This document shows, piece after piece, positions 36,021-48,171 of a stretch of DNA of 64,000 nt (the stretch's first letter is position 1; every line of letters starts with the position of its first letter). The translations under genes were made by a program, and so were the position numbers. The stretch is taken from NCBI GenBank assembly GCA_019614645.1, contig JABWDB010000002.1, positions 12,871,501-12,935,500 of the forward strand, written 5' to 3'. Source of the DNA: Stratiolaelaps scimitus (lineage: Eukaryota > Arthropoda > Arachnida > Mesostigmata > Laelapidae). The notes beneath the pieces are model-generated. The model did not search any database. It was given only the letters and a program-made list of their open reading frames with translations, and was not told where the DNA came from.

Positions 36021-36324
36021 TATAATAATACATCTACGCTGAAGTATCTCTTGCGTTCGAAAATACTGTGTTATCCATTAGGGACGCACATCGCGAGCCT
36101 ACTGGAGTCGCAGTGGCCTGATCTGACTACTGGCTACTGTCTGATATTCACGATTCAGCTACATGTGATTTGTTTATTATAGAGCAGCTATGCGCAGACC
36201 TCCAGTATATGTGCATGACAGTCGATCACTACCTCTGGTAATTATCGTTCTTGTCGTCCGTATACTGTTATACAATCACGGCTAAACATTACAATACATT
36301 CAGTGCATTGCTCTTAGCCATTGG

Positions 36325-36542
36325 AGGCAGGCTTAGCCCTATGGCTATATGTCACGTCTTGAATCTTAGCATATCACAATGAGCGCCTAATCAATCTTCT
36401 AGTTTGCTTACCTTACACCGGCTACCATTGAAAATTTCTGTTACGCCATTTGTGCCACAGGTAACTAGAAGGTTCAACAGGTGCTTATTGTGATATACTA
36501 AGATTCAAAAGGTGCCTGTGAAAGCCAGGGCTAAGTCTGGCT
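36325..36542. mobile_element. Foldback (MITE-like) element
   Basis: About 218 bp in which the left arm (36325 to about 36413) is the imperfect reverse complement of the right arm (about 36460-36542). Matching blocks include GCTTAGCCCT with AGGGCTAAG, GAATCTTAGCATATCACAAT with ATTGTGATATACTAAGATTC, and CTTCTAG with CTAGAAG. Almost the whole element would form one hairpin. It has no coding capacity. It lies in the gene-free interval between the JmjC gene and the cysteine-rich membrane protein gene. Target-site duplications are not obvious. Confidence 0.75.
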
Positions 36543-37132
36543 TCAACGTATCGGGTCACTATTAGGTCTTGTGGGACAGCGACTGGTACAGAACCGAGCA
36601 TTTGGATTATGCTTTACTTTACGATTATTATTGTCAGATTTTGTTATTTTTTATATCAACCACTCGCTGTCGGAACGGCCACTTCTACGGTGTCTCCGCT
36701 TCTAACCACCCTCACCTGCCGCCTCGCGCGATGCGGTAATAGCATATCGAACCCACCACCGCCACCATGGGACTATTGGTGACGGCGCCGGTGGGTCGAA
36801 TGTTTGTCATTTAACTTAAGCTACAATAATAATATTATAATTATATCAAGTGTACATAATACGGTGCATAATCATCTTGCACCAAATCCTAAGAACAGTA
36901 ATAATGGAGAAAATACAGTCGCAACCCCCTTGTTGCGTTGCAATAGTGTTGCGCAACAATCGCCGCCACGGGTACCACAGCCCTCTTGTACGTGCCAAAT
37001 AAATATCTCTCAGATCACTCTCCATCGAGAGACCGCCGAGGACGGATGTGTTCTTCTTTCGTTAGGTTCTTACTAGCGTTTCGTCTTAAGCAATCTCACC
37101 CCTGGAGTGCGGCGTACTATCGCTCCACACGC

Positions 37133-37217
37133 GCTACCGCGTAACCGGGGGTGGTTGACATAAGAAGGTGCTAGAGTGTCAACCACCGTGTCGTCCCAAA
37201 CGAGGTGCTGGCCCCGG
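37133..37217. repeat. Dispersed hairpin repeat, copy 2
   Basis: The counterpart of the 27767-27862 repeat. The 11-bp arms GGTGGTTGACA and TGTCAACCACC are perfectly inverted around a 16-base loop. The extra 11 bases of copy 1 are absent. It lies about 310 bases upstream of the next gene's ATG, so it could sit in the promoter or 5' UTR. Confidence 0.75.
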
Positions 37218-37525
37218 CGGAAGGGGACGAGAGTGAGGCCGTCAGGGCTTATAAAATTATAAGCTTATAAGTTTGTATCACTATGACAGTATAATAGCCA
37301 CGTATGAAACGTATGAGACAACCGCTGGAACTTCACTGAAGTGCTGCAACCCCCCCATTAGTTGACATAACGTCGCGTAGCTGCATGCCCCCACACGGAG
37401 ATATAGTTATTGGCTATTCGTTGAGATCGGAAGACGATGTCCCGTGCGGACCGGAGCCGCCAACATTTGTCGCCAGTCTATAGATTGTCGTTACTGGCCG
37501 ACGGTCATATGGTGGTGCAACTAAA

Positions 37526-40500
37526 ATGAGCTGCTTCGACCGAAAAAAACAAACACCCAAAAGGCAAAACAGGTCGTCTGGAACAGCCACGCAAAGCTCA
37601 ATCGAAGATCTTGCAAAAACTGCGACGGGCAGCAAGCTACGTGAGCACAGCAGGGGGACGTCTAGCAGGCCACACGGAGACAGCACGACGGTAACATCAC
37701 CGAATATCACGTCACAAAGCGATACAACGGACACGTCGACTACCGGCAAACTTTTAAGTGAGTGGAAAGACTCGACCGCTTTCGATTCCGACGGGCAGAT
37801 TATTGACCGAGCCAGAGATCAGATCAAGGCCGATTCCTTAGCCGAGGCTCAAGCTGCGAAGCGTATTTTACTCGAGGATGAGCATAGGGCAGAGGAGGCC
37901 CGCCACAAAAGGAACGTCATTATAGGGGCGGCCGTTGCGGGAGTGGTGTTAGTCATTTTGCTGGTATGTGCCATCTGTGCCATTGCCGTTGGTGAGTTTG
38001 TGATTGCCGCATATTTGTCCCAGTGTCGCTTTGAATTAAACGAGGGTCGTGTGTTCTAGAGAGGGCGGAGATGGTGGGGTACTGTTGTGTTTGAGACGCA
38101 CGCTCATGCGGTCCGACATGATGAAGCGACATCTTCTGAGAAACAGCACAGCCGTTGATGCCCCCATATCGTATTATAGGTGCCATGTTTAGTGGTCTGT
38201 CAGCTAGAGATCAGGAGGACCTAAACGAAATTATTTACCCGTTCCAAAATGGCAAGAACTCGGTTGACGTATGAAGGCTGAGAAGAACCTCAGGCCGAAC
38301 GAGACACTGCGTGGGTGAAGTGTTGGAAGTTTGACGCTAAAGGGCAACCCCCACGCTAACGTTGTTATATGAGCAGGCAATTGGCTTTGATCGATTGTGA
38401 AGTTTTCTCCGCCTGTAATAAATAATATTTACAATAGCTTTCGGAATATGGGGGATAGCTTTCGGTTTACCCGGTGCAATATTTGTAGAAGAAACTGCCG
38501 AAATGTCCACGTTTTGTGCAATATTTGATTTTATGAAAATATCAACCGCGTAAGTTGCCTCGTTCGGTCCCATTCAATAATAATAAGGTATATGTTAATA
38601 ACCTTATAGCAACTGTGCCCTCGTGTAAATCTCTTCGTTGCATTAAATACGTTTATATTACGGACATACGCTGCAATTGTTGTCGTGAACGTTCTGTCTA
38701 GCTCGCAACCCACAAAACGCGCACACACAAACAATGGCAACTTCTAAAGTTCTTAAAACTACGGTTGCAACAAATATCCTGCAGCCAAAATTTCAGGAAA
38801 ACCGACATGTAACCACGAAGAGATGGAGTTCTGCCACCGAGGCAATGCGGAGTGCATCAATGTGACAAATGGCAAAATCATATGTCGATGCCGCACGGCG
38901 CACCAACAATTCTACTACAACATGTGCGAATACCCATATGAGCACACCCCCCAGAACGACATGTGCGAATACTCATATGAGCACAGCCCTCAGAACGAGT
39001 GTCCTAATGGAGTTTGCCACTATGGCAAGTGTTTTCCGGACGTTCTCAGCTTTGTGCAAGCTGTATTCCAAAGTGAATGTGGTATGAAATTGGCTCTTAT
39101 AGTTTCTAAAATTTATATATATATGTTAGGCCGCCTTAGAAGGTCTCGCCCCGTTTTTGGTCATTTTTGAAAAATGTGCCAAACGGCAGAGAACTAACCA
39201 AATGTATGTGTTACGTGGCTCCCGTCTTTGGATTTGCTACCCTCTCCCATATTTCCTATAAAATGTTTGATGAACCCGTCTCGCCTGAAGTTGGCTTGCC
39301 CTTGAAGAATTTAACCAGTTTTTGAGGACTGTTCATTTGTAAATGTTTTGGTACCTACGTGGTGATCATGAACGACAAAGTTGGTGATTAGTTGGTGCAA
39401 GATCCCGAAATTTTAAAGGGTACTGGGGGACCACCAATTCTAACAGTCGGAGGAGAACTTCAAGAGTTTAACAATGTACGGCCGGTTTTTGATCATGGGA
39501 AACCTAAATTTCAGTTTGATGAAACCCGAGAAGGTGATTAAGAATAGGTCGCTCGGGTCAAAATCCGAGCTGCTTGAGCCGCGATTTCTGGCCATCGTCA
39601 TAGTGACGAATGTCGAAGAAAGTGCGAAGATTTCACGAAGCGTATTATTATTTATTATAGTGATTTCCTGTTTCACGTGGTGTATGCGCTATGTATTTTC
39701 AATAAACAAATGAAGGTGCCAAAGATCACACGTGTAGGCACGGTATCAATGAAAGACGTTTTTTCTGAACGAGCTTCTGCTCGGATACCTTTTACTCCAA
39801 CAATAAAAACCGAACACGCAACGCTTACGTCAAAATCTTACAAGTGTAACATAATCCACAATTTGCAAAGGTGGGTAAGAACCGTCTTCGATGAAGAAAA
39901 GCAAACAAAGATGTTGAAAATACTCGCCCGGATATGACCATACGTATGTCGCGTTAAAATCGCGGGGTACACTTAACTAAATCTAAATTGCTTGCTCTGT
40001 TTATTAGGCAACTTTATCCACAAGACTGGCCAAAAGGTGCACTGTGATGTATTGTTATCCTATGTCTGCCGTGACAATACAGCTCGGCCGCAGTTCTGCA
40101 CGACGGAGGACGCGCATCCAGACCTGCAGCAATTTTACGATTTTGCCTGTCAATGTACGAATTCCCATCTTGATCCCCCTTGCTAACGTGTGCTCAGTGA
40201 ATGCTAAACGGTGGCAAGCACCGAACTAATTTATGCTAATTTGTATACGGTATGCCGATTGATGAAAGGTGACTCGTTAATGTTTTTTTTTCAATCACTG
40301 TCATCGCTGTGTATGTGCCTTCCTGTCTCGGATAGCGAGCACCGATTTGTGTTCAGTTTACAAAACGATACCCTCTTTATTTAACTGTCGCATCCTTAAT
40401 CAGAATGACCAGCCCGGATATCTATTGCAGTCGGTAACGGCACGGGATACAAGCCAGACACGAACGTGGATGCGTGCAACAAATCATCTTATTGTTACCC

Positions 40501-41735
40501 ATTACAAGTGCTATACCCGTGTTTCGCCGATTTCGTTGATAACGGAGCTGTCGACTGCAACCGAATATCCATGCCTTACGGTGAATCACGTACGGTGTGT
40601 CAGGCCATGAATACTACAGAGGTAAACTTGTGCGATCTAGTCCTTTCGCCTTTACTATATGCTGTTTGTGAGTAGTGTTCCCACGAATGCAAAACGAATA
40701 CTGACACGTGTCGAGGGCGTGCAACGGTGAGGAGTACCTGGACGTTGTGGAGCTAGTTGAAATGCTCGATTTTTATTACCACGTACAAATTTATGCAGTT
40801 GCTATTTATAGAAATTCTAACACTGGAAGAATATAGAAGATGGGGGGTGGGGGGTGGTGATTGATTCCGTAACTCTACGGAGGCAATTTACGAACATTCA
40901 TCAATGTTTATCATTTTTAATAATTAATTATTACCGTTTTAGCATTACGTCCTATATTATTCAGGTGTTGTTATTTCAATTACGTTTGCAGTGAACTTAT
41001 CTGGACTACGAATATCGACTAATTGTCACACTCACATAGAGGAAATTATTATACGCAATGCCAGCTGCTGGATCGGAGAAATTCCCCTTCGAAGCCACCG
41101 TCCCGTGGACTCGAAACGAATTTTCGGCTGGGTTGATTTACCTCGCCGAAATTGTGTAGCAGGTAGTCATCGTGTCGATGGCGTTCCTCGGTGCCTGCTT
41201 GCTTATTGAATGTTGTGATTTATGTTTCTGATGGAATATTTCCGAATTCGAATATTTCCAAAACGATAGGGATATATATATATATCCCTGTCGTTTTCCA
41301 TATATATCCATGTCGTTTTGGAATATTCGAATGCCCGTGTTTTCTTTAATTCTATAATCATATAAATATATGTATATTATGTGATTATAGAATGTGACAT
41401 ATGCCATTTCACAGACTACGATAAAATCGTCTGGCGATGTTTCGTTTGGGATGAATTGGCGTATGTAGGTGTGTTCTCATTGTTTTCTTACTGTAAACGA
41501 CGGCCTGTCAAGTGATATGTGCCTGCATGTGGGATATCTAGGTGGGTCTAATAAGGATTCAGTCGATGACGTGGAGTGTGCAGCCGAGGTAGATATTTAT
41601 GCCTTTACAAAAAGCTTCCTTCAGAATGATGCTAGCGAATATGGGGCTACAATGTGTTACCTCTCTGAGGTAAACCAAGATATTGAGTATTTCCTTAATC
41701 AGCTTAAAGCGTGTACGACGCGAAGGATTACATAG
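37526..41735 (+). CDS. Type II membrane protein with cysteine-rich ectodomain (long form)
   Basis: Proposed exons: 37526-37991, 38797-39081, 40431-40667, 40992-41162, 41415-41460, 41513-41735, all in frame (1428 nt, 475 residues). Residues 1-130 are hydrophilic, with a short Lys/Arg/Gln-rich start and a charged helix (about 95-130). A single transmembrane helix (131-154, VIIGAAVAGVVLVILLV) follows RHKRN, predicting N-in, C-out. The ectodomain starts with an EGF-like cysteine pattern (KPTCNHEEMEFCHRG to CRC) and contains a 13-residue tandem duplication (MCEYPYEHTPQND, then MCEYSYEHSPQNE). Later exons add Cys-rich sequence. The first two exons and first junction are strong. Later ones are weaker: the exon at 40992 ends in GTAGTC and the last intron is only about 52 bases. 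An alternative terminal exon at 40008 gives a 309-residue form. No family recognised; a receptor or adhesion role is only a guess. AATAAA at 41985. Confidence 0.65.
40008..40186 (+). CDS. Alternative terminal exon of the cysteine-rich membrane protein (short form)
   Basis: It follows TTTATTAG and joins in phase 1 to the exon ending at 39081, giving GNFIHKTGQKVHCDVLL through a final DPPC and a TAA stop. With the first two exons it makes a 309-residue protein (930 nt). It has six cysteines and is as well supported by splice site and phase as the 40431 exon. The two are therefore probably mutually exclusive, unless a weak donor inside this exon joins them. Confidence 0.6.
41249..41393. repeat. 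Pair of AT-rich hairpins in an intron
   Basis: The first hairpin pairs 41249-41266 (CGAATATTTCCAAAACGA) with 41313-41329 (one base shorter) and contains an inner palindrome AGGGATATA to TATATCCCT (41268-41289). The second pairs 41349-41365 with 41377-41393 (ATTCTATAATCA with TGATTATAGAAT). Both lie in the proposed intron between exons 41162 and 41415. They look like remnants of a small palindromic transposon. Confidence 0.7.
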
Positions 41736-41984
41736 TGAGCTGAGAATATTAGAAAAACATACCAGCAAATGAAGTCTCGCCCAAACTCGAATGAAGAGGA
41801 AGTCGCCTGCGCGTGTAGTCATAAATTACAGCTCAATGTGTCACGTTGTTCGATATAGGTGACACCAATCTGGTCAATGTAATGCAATGCATGTGTAATC
41901 TTTGGTGTTAACAACTGTAATATTATGATTTTTCCTTTTAACTAGATTTTTACTATTGTGCTATTTGCGACGCGTTTACCATTC

Positions 41985-41990
41985 AATAAA
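41985..41990 (+). terminator. Poly(A) signal of the cysteine-rich membrane protein gene
   Basis: AATAAA sits 250 bases beyond the proposed last stop codon at 41735, followed by a TTGTTGTT-rich stretch that could serve as the downstream element. Confidence 0.6.
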
Positions 41991-43057
41991 ATTGTTGTTC
42001 TGCAATATTGTGTCTGGTTTCAAGATTTCAGCTTAAATCAGTCTTTCGTTTATTAAGCAAATCGGCCTATCTGTCCATCCACAGGCCCATCTGTACTTGT
42101 TTTTTTGCTGTCGAATGCTGTCGTCCTAGGGAATTACATGAAGTCAAATTCTACTAACGCTTGTAGGTATTAGACATACTATACAGAAGTATACGATGTT
42201 GCATCGAGAGTCGGTATTTCCTCAAAAACATACTAAACAGGGAAACCCGCATCATAATAATATTTGAATCGTTACGCCTGTAGTGGGCAGAGAAATGCAA
42301 ATACTATGCCAACTCTGTTATAATTCTTTTCAGCTACAAAGTAATTGTAGTTTTTTGCACACGTATATATGTAGCACCTTCATTCAACAAACCACCCTGT
42401 CAATGGTGTAATTTCATCTCGAATATCGTACATTTATGTAATAATATTTTTATTATCAGTGTGAACTGAGGCGCACAAACCCCTTTTATTATATATATTT
42501 TTTTATCGAGAACTAAAGGGTATGCATATTGCAGTTCCGATAGTAAATATATTTTGAAATTGGAATTGAACATCACTATACATCATAGGCCTCAACTCCT
42601 CTTTCTTGCTTTGGAGCTCAGAGGTTTGAAAAGACATGGCATGAACAATGGGTATTACCGTCATTGATATATATATATATATATATGTAGTGATGTGTTG
42701 TCGTTTACCATTCCTGTGTCATTAACGGTAACACCCATTATTCGTGGCATGCCTTTTCCTCATCCGTCCAACGACAGGTTTGAGGCATCCTTTTTCACCA
42801 CCCATTTTCTCCATACTCGCAACGGCCGCGTGCTAGTTACGTATGATACGGCAACGCTCGATTAAAAACGCAATTATTGTTAACAGAACAATATTTTAAT
42901 TCCTTTATTTATCCATTAATGCATTTTATGTTCGTCGCATTCTTCGTATCTCGCTTGTTTACGCATCATGTTTATGTATGATGTTGCGTAGGTGGGTGGT
43001 GTATGTATCCATGTGTATCTCTCTCTCTCTCTCTCCGTGTGTGCTGTTCATATTATA

Positions 43058-43094
43058 TTATTCATATTATTAGTATTATTATTATTATTGTTAT

Positions 43095-43125
<31 letters not shown>

Positions 43126-43174
43126 GTTATTATTATTTTCATTATTATTATTAGTATTATTATTATTATATTCT
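43058..43174. repeat. (ATT)n imperfect microsatellite
   Basis: Over 100 bases of ATT units interrupted by AGT and GTT. It is one of several such tracts in the interval and gives a poly-isoleucine frame. Confidence 0.9.
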
Positions 43175-44204
43175 TGTCAGTTTTGGACGTTGTCATAGCT
43201 TGTTGTTCGCGTTTGTTCATTGTTCGCTTCCTCATGTGTCGTTGCTACCGCTGTCCTGTTTCCAGTGTTCGCCCTCTATCCATAGTTACGTTTTTCTTGT
43301 TATTGATTTTACTGCTGCTGCTTTTGTTATTGCAGCTGCTGCAACTGTTCATCGCAAGAGCGTCCGTCCTCTGATCATCATTTTGTTCATTATCATCAAC
43401 GTTATTAATTGTCTTTTCTCTTTCTCTCTCTCTCTCCCTCTTCCTTTCTTTTCCTCTTTCGGTCAGTATGAATCACCTCGATTTGCGACTGCCTATGTCT
43501 ACCAGCCATTTTTTTTTATATCTATATCCGTGCTCTGTTCAATCGTCCGTCTGCACATCTCGCCAATCGTCAGAGTTTTCGTTCTTTTTTCAACGCGTCT
43601 CAAATTAACAGCGAAGATTTATCATCTTCGATATTCAACCGGAGTTATTTGAATGATTATATTCGTATTTCCCCCAACATCCGTGTTCAACGTCAGTGTG
43701 TTCGCTTAATCTCGCATTACATCTAACATTACATTCGCCTGAGATTGTTCGAAGCTCGAGACTTGTTTGTTGGCCGGCAGTTTTCTTCATGCTGTGTACG
43801 TTCTCGGTTTATCATAATCAATCATTATCAGCATCACCATATCATCGGCGTCGTAATATATTTTCAAATCTTTTATATATGTTCTATATATTTTTATATA
43901 TAAATTTATTTATATATATTGCCCTTCGGGTTTATCATATCTCTCTCTTTCTCTCTATCTCTGTCGTTCTCTTTTGTCTGCGTGTATGCGTGTTTGCGAG
44001 TGACTGTTGCTTTATATTGACGTGCTTACTATTCCCTTCAATGTACACAACAATGTCGCTGTTTTCTCTGTCATCTCAGCGTTCAAATGAAGTCTGTTCA
44101 GTTCTCATAGGACGCATTTGTTGTCGTGTGAAGAGTAGCAGCACATAATACCGCCGTGGTAGGGTCTCTACTTATGAGGCCATCCCAGATACGGATAAGG
44201 GGTG

Positions 44205-44600
44205 AGGTTGTGAGAGGGGGGGTGACTGCCTCAACATGATAATGTGAGGAAGTTAGAATGCGGATAAGGTGGAGAGAGTGAGAGAGGGAATGAGCATAGG
44301 GGAGGGTGGGGGGGGGGAGGGTAGAAGGGTGGTTTACTGGGTGTGGAGAGGGTGTGGGTGGGGATGGGGGGGGGATTGGCTGGGGGGCGGGGGAGAGTTG
44401 GGGGGGGGTGGGAGGGTTTAAGTGGGACAGGAGGGTTTTTTTATGAGAGGTTAATAAGTGGTGGGGGGGGGTTTTGGGAGAGATGGGGTGGGAGATGGAG
44501 GGAGATGAGTAGAGAGAGAGAGAGGGGTGTGAAGATGAGAGGGGTGGGGGTATGCTGGATCGTTGTGGGGTGATGTGTGGGGTGTCTGATGGATGACTGA
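44205..44600 (+). repeat. G-rich, C-poor degenerate tract
   Basis: About 400 bases dominated by G-runs of 3-10 separated by T, A or GA, with few cytosines on this strand and no clear period. Many GGG-N-GGG arrangements could form G-quadruplexes. It ends near a (TA)n run at 44640. It may be partly a sequencing or assembly artefact. Confidence 0.7.
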
Positions 44601-47106
44601 TTGTGACCAGCAGGACTTCTTTACATTTTCCTATTTTCATATATATATATATATATATGTTTTTTTCGCATATTATGTATAAGAGTCACACCTTGACATT
44701 CGATTCTCTCCCGTTCGCCCCCGTTCTCGCTCGCTCCTGTTATTCATCGCTCTGTCTTTCGTTCTACCGATAAACGTGTTGCCTTGTTCATTAATAATCG
44801 CTCACTTTCATACAATTATTGTAAGCAGCATTGGATACTCATCATCCACTTTCGCGCATTGTAATATTGTCGTCATCGTTAGTATTCATAGTAACGTGAA
44901 CAGTGGTAAGGTGTAATGCCATAGGTAATAAATAATAAGCCTCCGTCATCTGAGATTGAGCATTGAGCTGTTTTTTGGTTATCTTAATCATTATTTATTA
45001 TTAATATTAGTAGTGGTGGTAGTAGTGGTGGTAGTAGTAGTAATAGTAGTATTATTATTATTATTGTTCTTGTCATTTTATAATAATTACCATTATTCAT
45101 CTTCATTTTACTGGCGTGGTTATTATTTATATATCTTGCTGGCTTCCGCTCTCCCTTGGCAGGTGAATCGTCCCATGTTCCGTTGAGGAGGTGCCCGAAA
45201 TCCTCACGGTCATCCTTCAGTGGGCACTCTGCCCTATTGCCAAGAATGAATGAATATCTCCCTCACATGAATTTCTCCAGCAAAATGCTTGAGTTAAAGG
45301 AGCAATTTGCCGTAGGCAGCTTGTTCGTTCAATGTCTCGAACAAGACGCGGCGGGGCGATCTTTCACACACTCTCACTCTGACATGAATCCAAAACGAGA
45401 AACGCGTGCTCGCTCTGTTTATTCGAAGTGTCCTCCTCTTCATATTGTTTCTGCTCGCATTTCGTCGTTCATTTTATTTAATTACTCATTTACTCATTTG
45501 TCTACGGAGTTAACAATATATGTTATCGTCGTTAAATAGCATTATTATAGCCACCATCCCAGCATGATCATCTCGCTCATCGTATATATATATATATTGT
45601 TTGCTTATTTCATTCATTACTACGGTTGTTATTACATCAGGCTCAACATTAAATGATCCTGACCGGCTGGCGATCATATTTTGTTCAGAGTATGAATAAT
45701 ATTATTGTTGGTATTACTATAATCATTAACGTGTATTTATATATAAACTATTTACTAACAATAGCGCGCAGAGTAAAAGCCTTTTGCTCTCTCGGGGACG
45801 GCCATGGGGGTGCGTTTCTTCAGCAAACCGTCCCTCTCCGCTCCGCTTCAGATCTGAGGCGCTGCCGTCGTCGGTCAGAAGTAAGCTTGTCTTCCCTTAT
45901 ACGAGGCCTTACGAGGCCCGTCATCTGTCTGTCGGCTGTGCCTGACCAAATTTGCGTTCGAGTTTATTCCGACCACATGCACGTGTACGCGGGCATGCGT
46001 GCGTGTGAATACCTGTGTAAATGCCCAGAACTAGTGGAACCGACGTTCACCCGCTGCTGTATCAGATATATCCTGTTCCGTTTCTCCTCTGTCCGAGGTA
46101 TTCTCTCGCCATTTGTGCCGGCGACCGATCACGGGCGTGTCTAACCGATTTTCGTTGGCGCCTTTTTAATATCTCTCGATATATATGATATATTTACAAA
46201 GTAACACCGCCGTTGCTATGGTCGTGGTGATTGCAGCAGTTGATTCGCACTTCGCCTTCTCAGTTTGCATACGTTTGACTTAGTTGACAAATAACCAATT
46301 ATTGTTGATGTATAATACCCTTTCGAGAAATTAATGCAAATGCCCAGCCAACTATTTCATTTGCTGCAACGAAGCTTCGCAACTCGAACTGAACATTAAT
46401 GTATTCAACAACGTAATGACATTTACATTTCTCTTTTTTTATTTGGTAAAACAGACACTCCCATAAAAGGTTGTTTCATTTCCTCGTATTTCCGCTGTGA
46501 TTATTGTGTATTGTTGGCTACCTGTTTGGTTTTGCCGCATTAACAACCCAATCGATAACAACCTAATCGGTATGTTCTGAGTCCACGCATTCTCTCTCTC
46601 CTTCTGCTTGTCACAATATATATATATATATATATATATATACAGCAATGTGACAACAATGCAATGTTTTATTGTCGTTTGTATTTCGTTGTCGCTGTTG
46701 CATCCTGTAGTTGTTCTTATTTTCTAAATGCATAATGCATAAACACAAAATTATGATTAGCTTATGTGTACGGTGATACGTGAATTACTGCAGGAGCATC
46801 GATATCATGATATATTGAAATCTATTGAGATAACAAAAAACAGCGTCGCGCCATATCCGTATTCATCCGATTGAGATGAAGTGAAACGCAGAGAGAACGA
46901 ATATTAGCTTCAATAAATTCAAAAGTAAAATAACATTAATAACTTAAAACAGTGGGAACGTTTAGTCATAACTTCATTTAATCTATATATATATTGACAC
47001 TTACATTCTCTATATATATTTCTTTATTCTAATTCGTTATCACGTGGAATTTAATCTTTCACACGAGTCAGAGTAACACTCTCTACAGCCACGCAAACGC
47101 GAATAC

Positions 47107-47139
<33 letters not shown>

Positions 47140-48124
47140 AACAACAGAAGCATCGCTGTTATATAGTTCTATTATTATTAATATTATCATGAATTCTACT
47201 AAATCGTGTTTAACAATTACTATATTATTCATTATTAATAATCTGTTTGATCAACGTCGTATTAATTATTCGCTTACCATTCATCTATCAATTCATTTGT
47301 CTATTCCTGCATAACGCCCTTGTTCTCAGTGTCAATCAATAATAATGACCTGGAGTCGTTTCGGCTATTCATTACCGCATCATTCTTATTAACACATCTC
47401 GTCCTTAGTCTGTCATTATTATCATTAAGTCCTTAATAATCATATTTATCAATCTGATTCTATTTTATTCATATTGTTGCGATTCCTCATTATCAGCGGC
47501 ATTCCACCATCATCGGCATATCGTTTCATAATCAATAATAACAGTATATATATATATATTTATATATGGTGGTAGTTAGGGTTATTTTTTCGACTGGTAT
47601 ATTGTCGCAAGTAGTGTATAAAAGCATAGCCGTCGGGCGTATTCATCACGTTCATTATTGTCACCACCACCATCAGCAGCAGCAGCATGCGAGGATAGAA
47701 TTTATGTGATCCATTATTAATATATCGTTTATCACTATAATTTCTGCTCAGGCCATAATCTCTCTCTCTCTCTCTGTCGTTTTCTCTCCCTCAACTTTCT
47801 CTAATTATGACATTGATCACCATTTAGGATTCTTAGTCTTATTTGTTATATATACATACACATATATAGATATCGAGAGTGAGAGAAATCATATATAAAG
47901 TAATTATGCAAGCACTTCTCGCTCATTCGTCCAGCATAGGTAATCTAATTAGCTGGTTGTTATGTTAAAGGGATAATAATATTAATCATAATAATAACAA
48001 TATGGCAATCACAAGCTCATTTTCCCTTTGGAAATCACCTCGTTCCATTCGTTTTCAGTTTCTGCGTTCATCCACCGTCACTCAGCTCAGTCAGCGCTAT
48101 TTATATTTAACTGTATATTTACTC

Positions 48125-48126
<2 letters not shown>

Positions 48127-48169
<43 letters not shown>
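48127..48169. repeat. (AT)n microsatellite
   Basis: About 21 perfect TA units, one of more than a dozen AT dinucleotide tracts spread through the window. Confidence 0.95.

Positions 48170-48171
<2 letters not shown>

Noticed and set aside
39474..39937. Two overlapping frames in the intron of the cysteine-rich membrane protein gene
   Set aside because: Each has an ordinary composition but they lie in different frames, show no domain and fall inside a well-bounded intron. They may be an old transposon remnant, not shown.
43003..44148. Hydrophobic frames that look like multi-pass membrane proteins
   Set aside because: They are translations of ATT, CTT and CT repeats in T-rich DNA, with no conserved motif.
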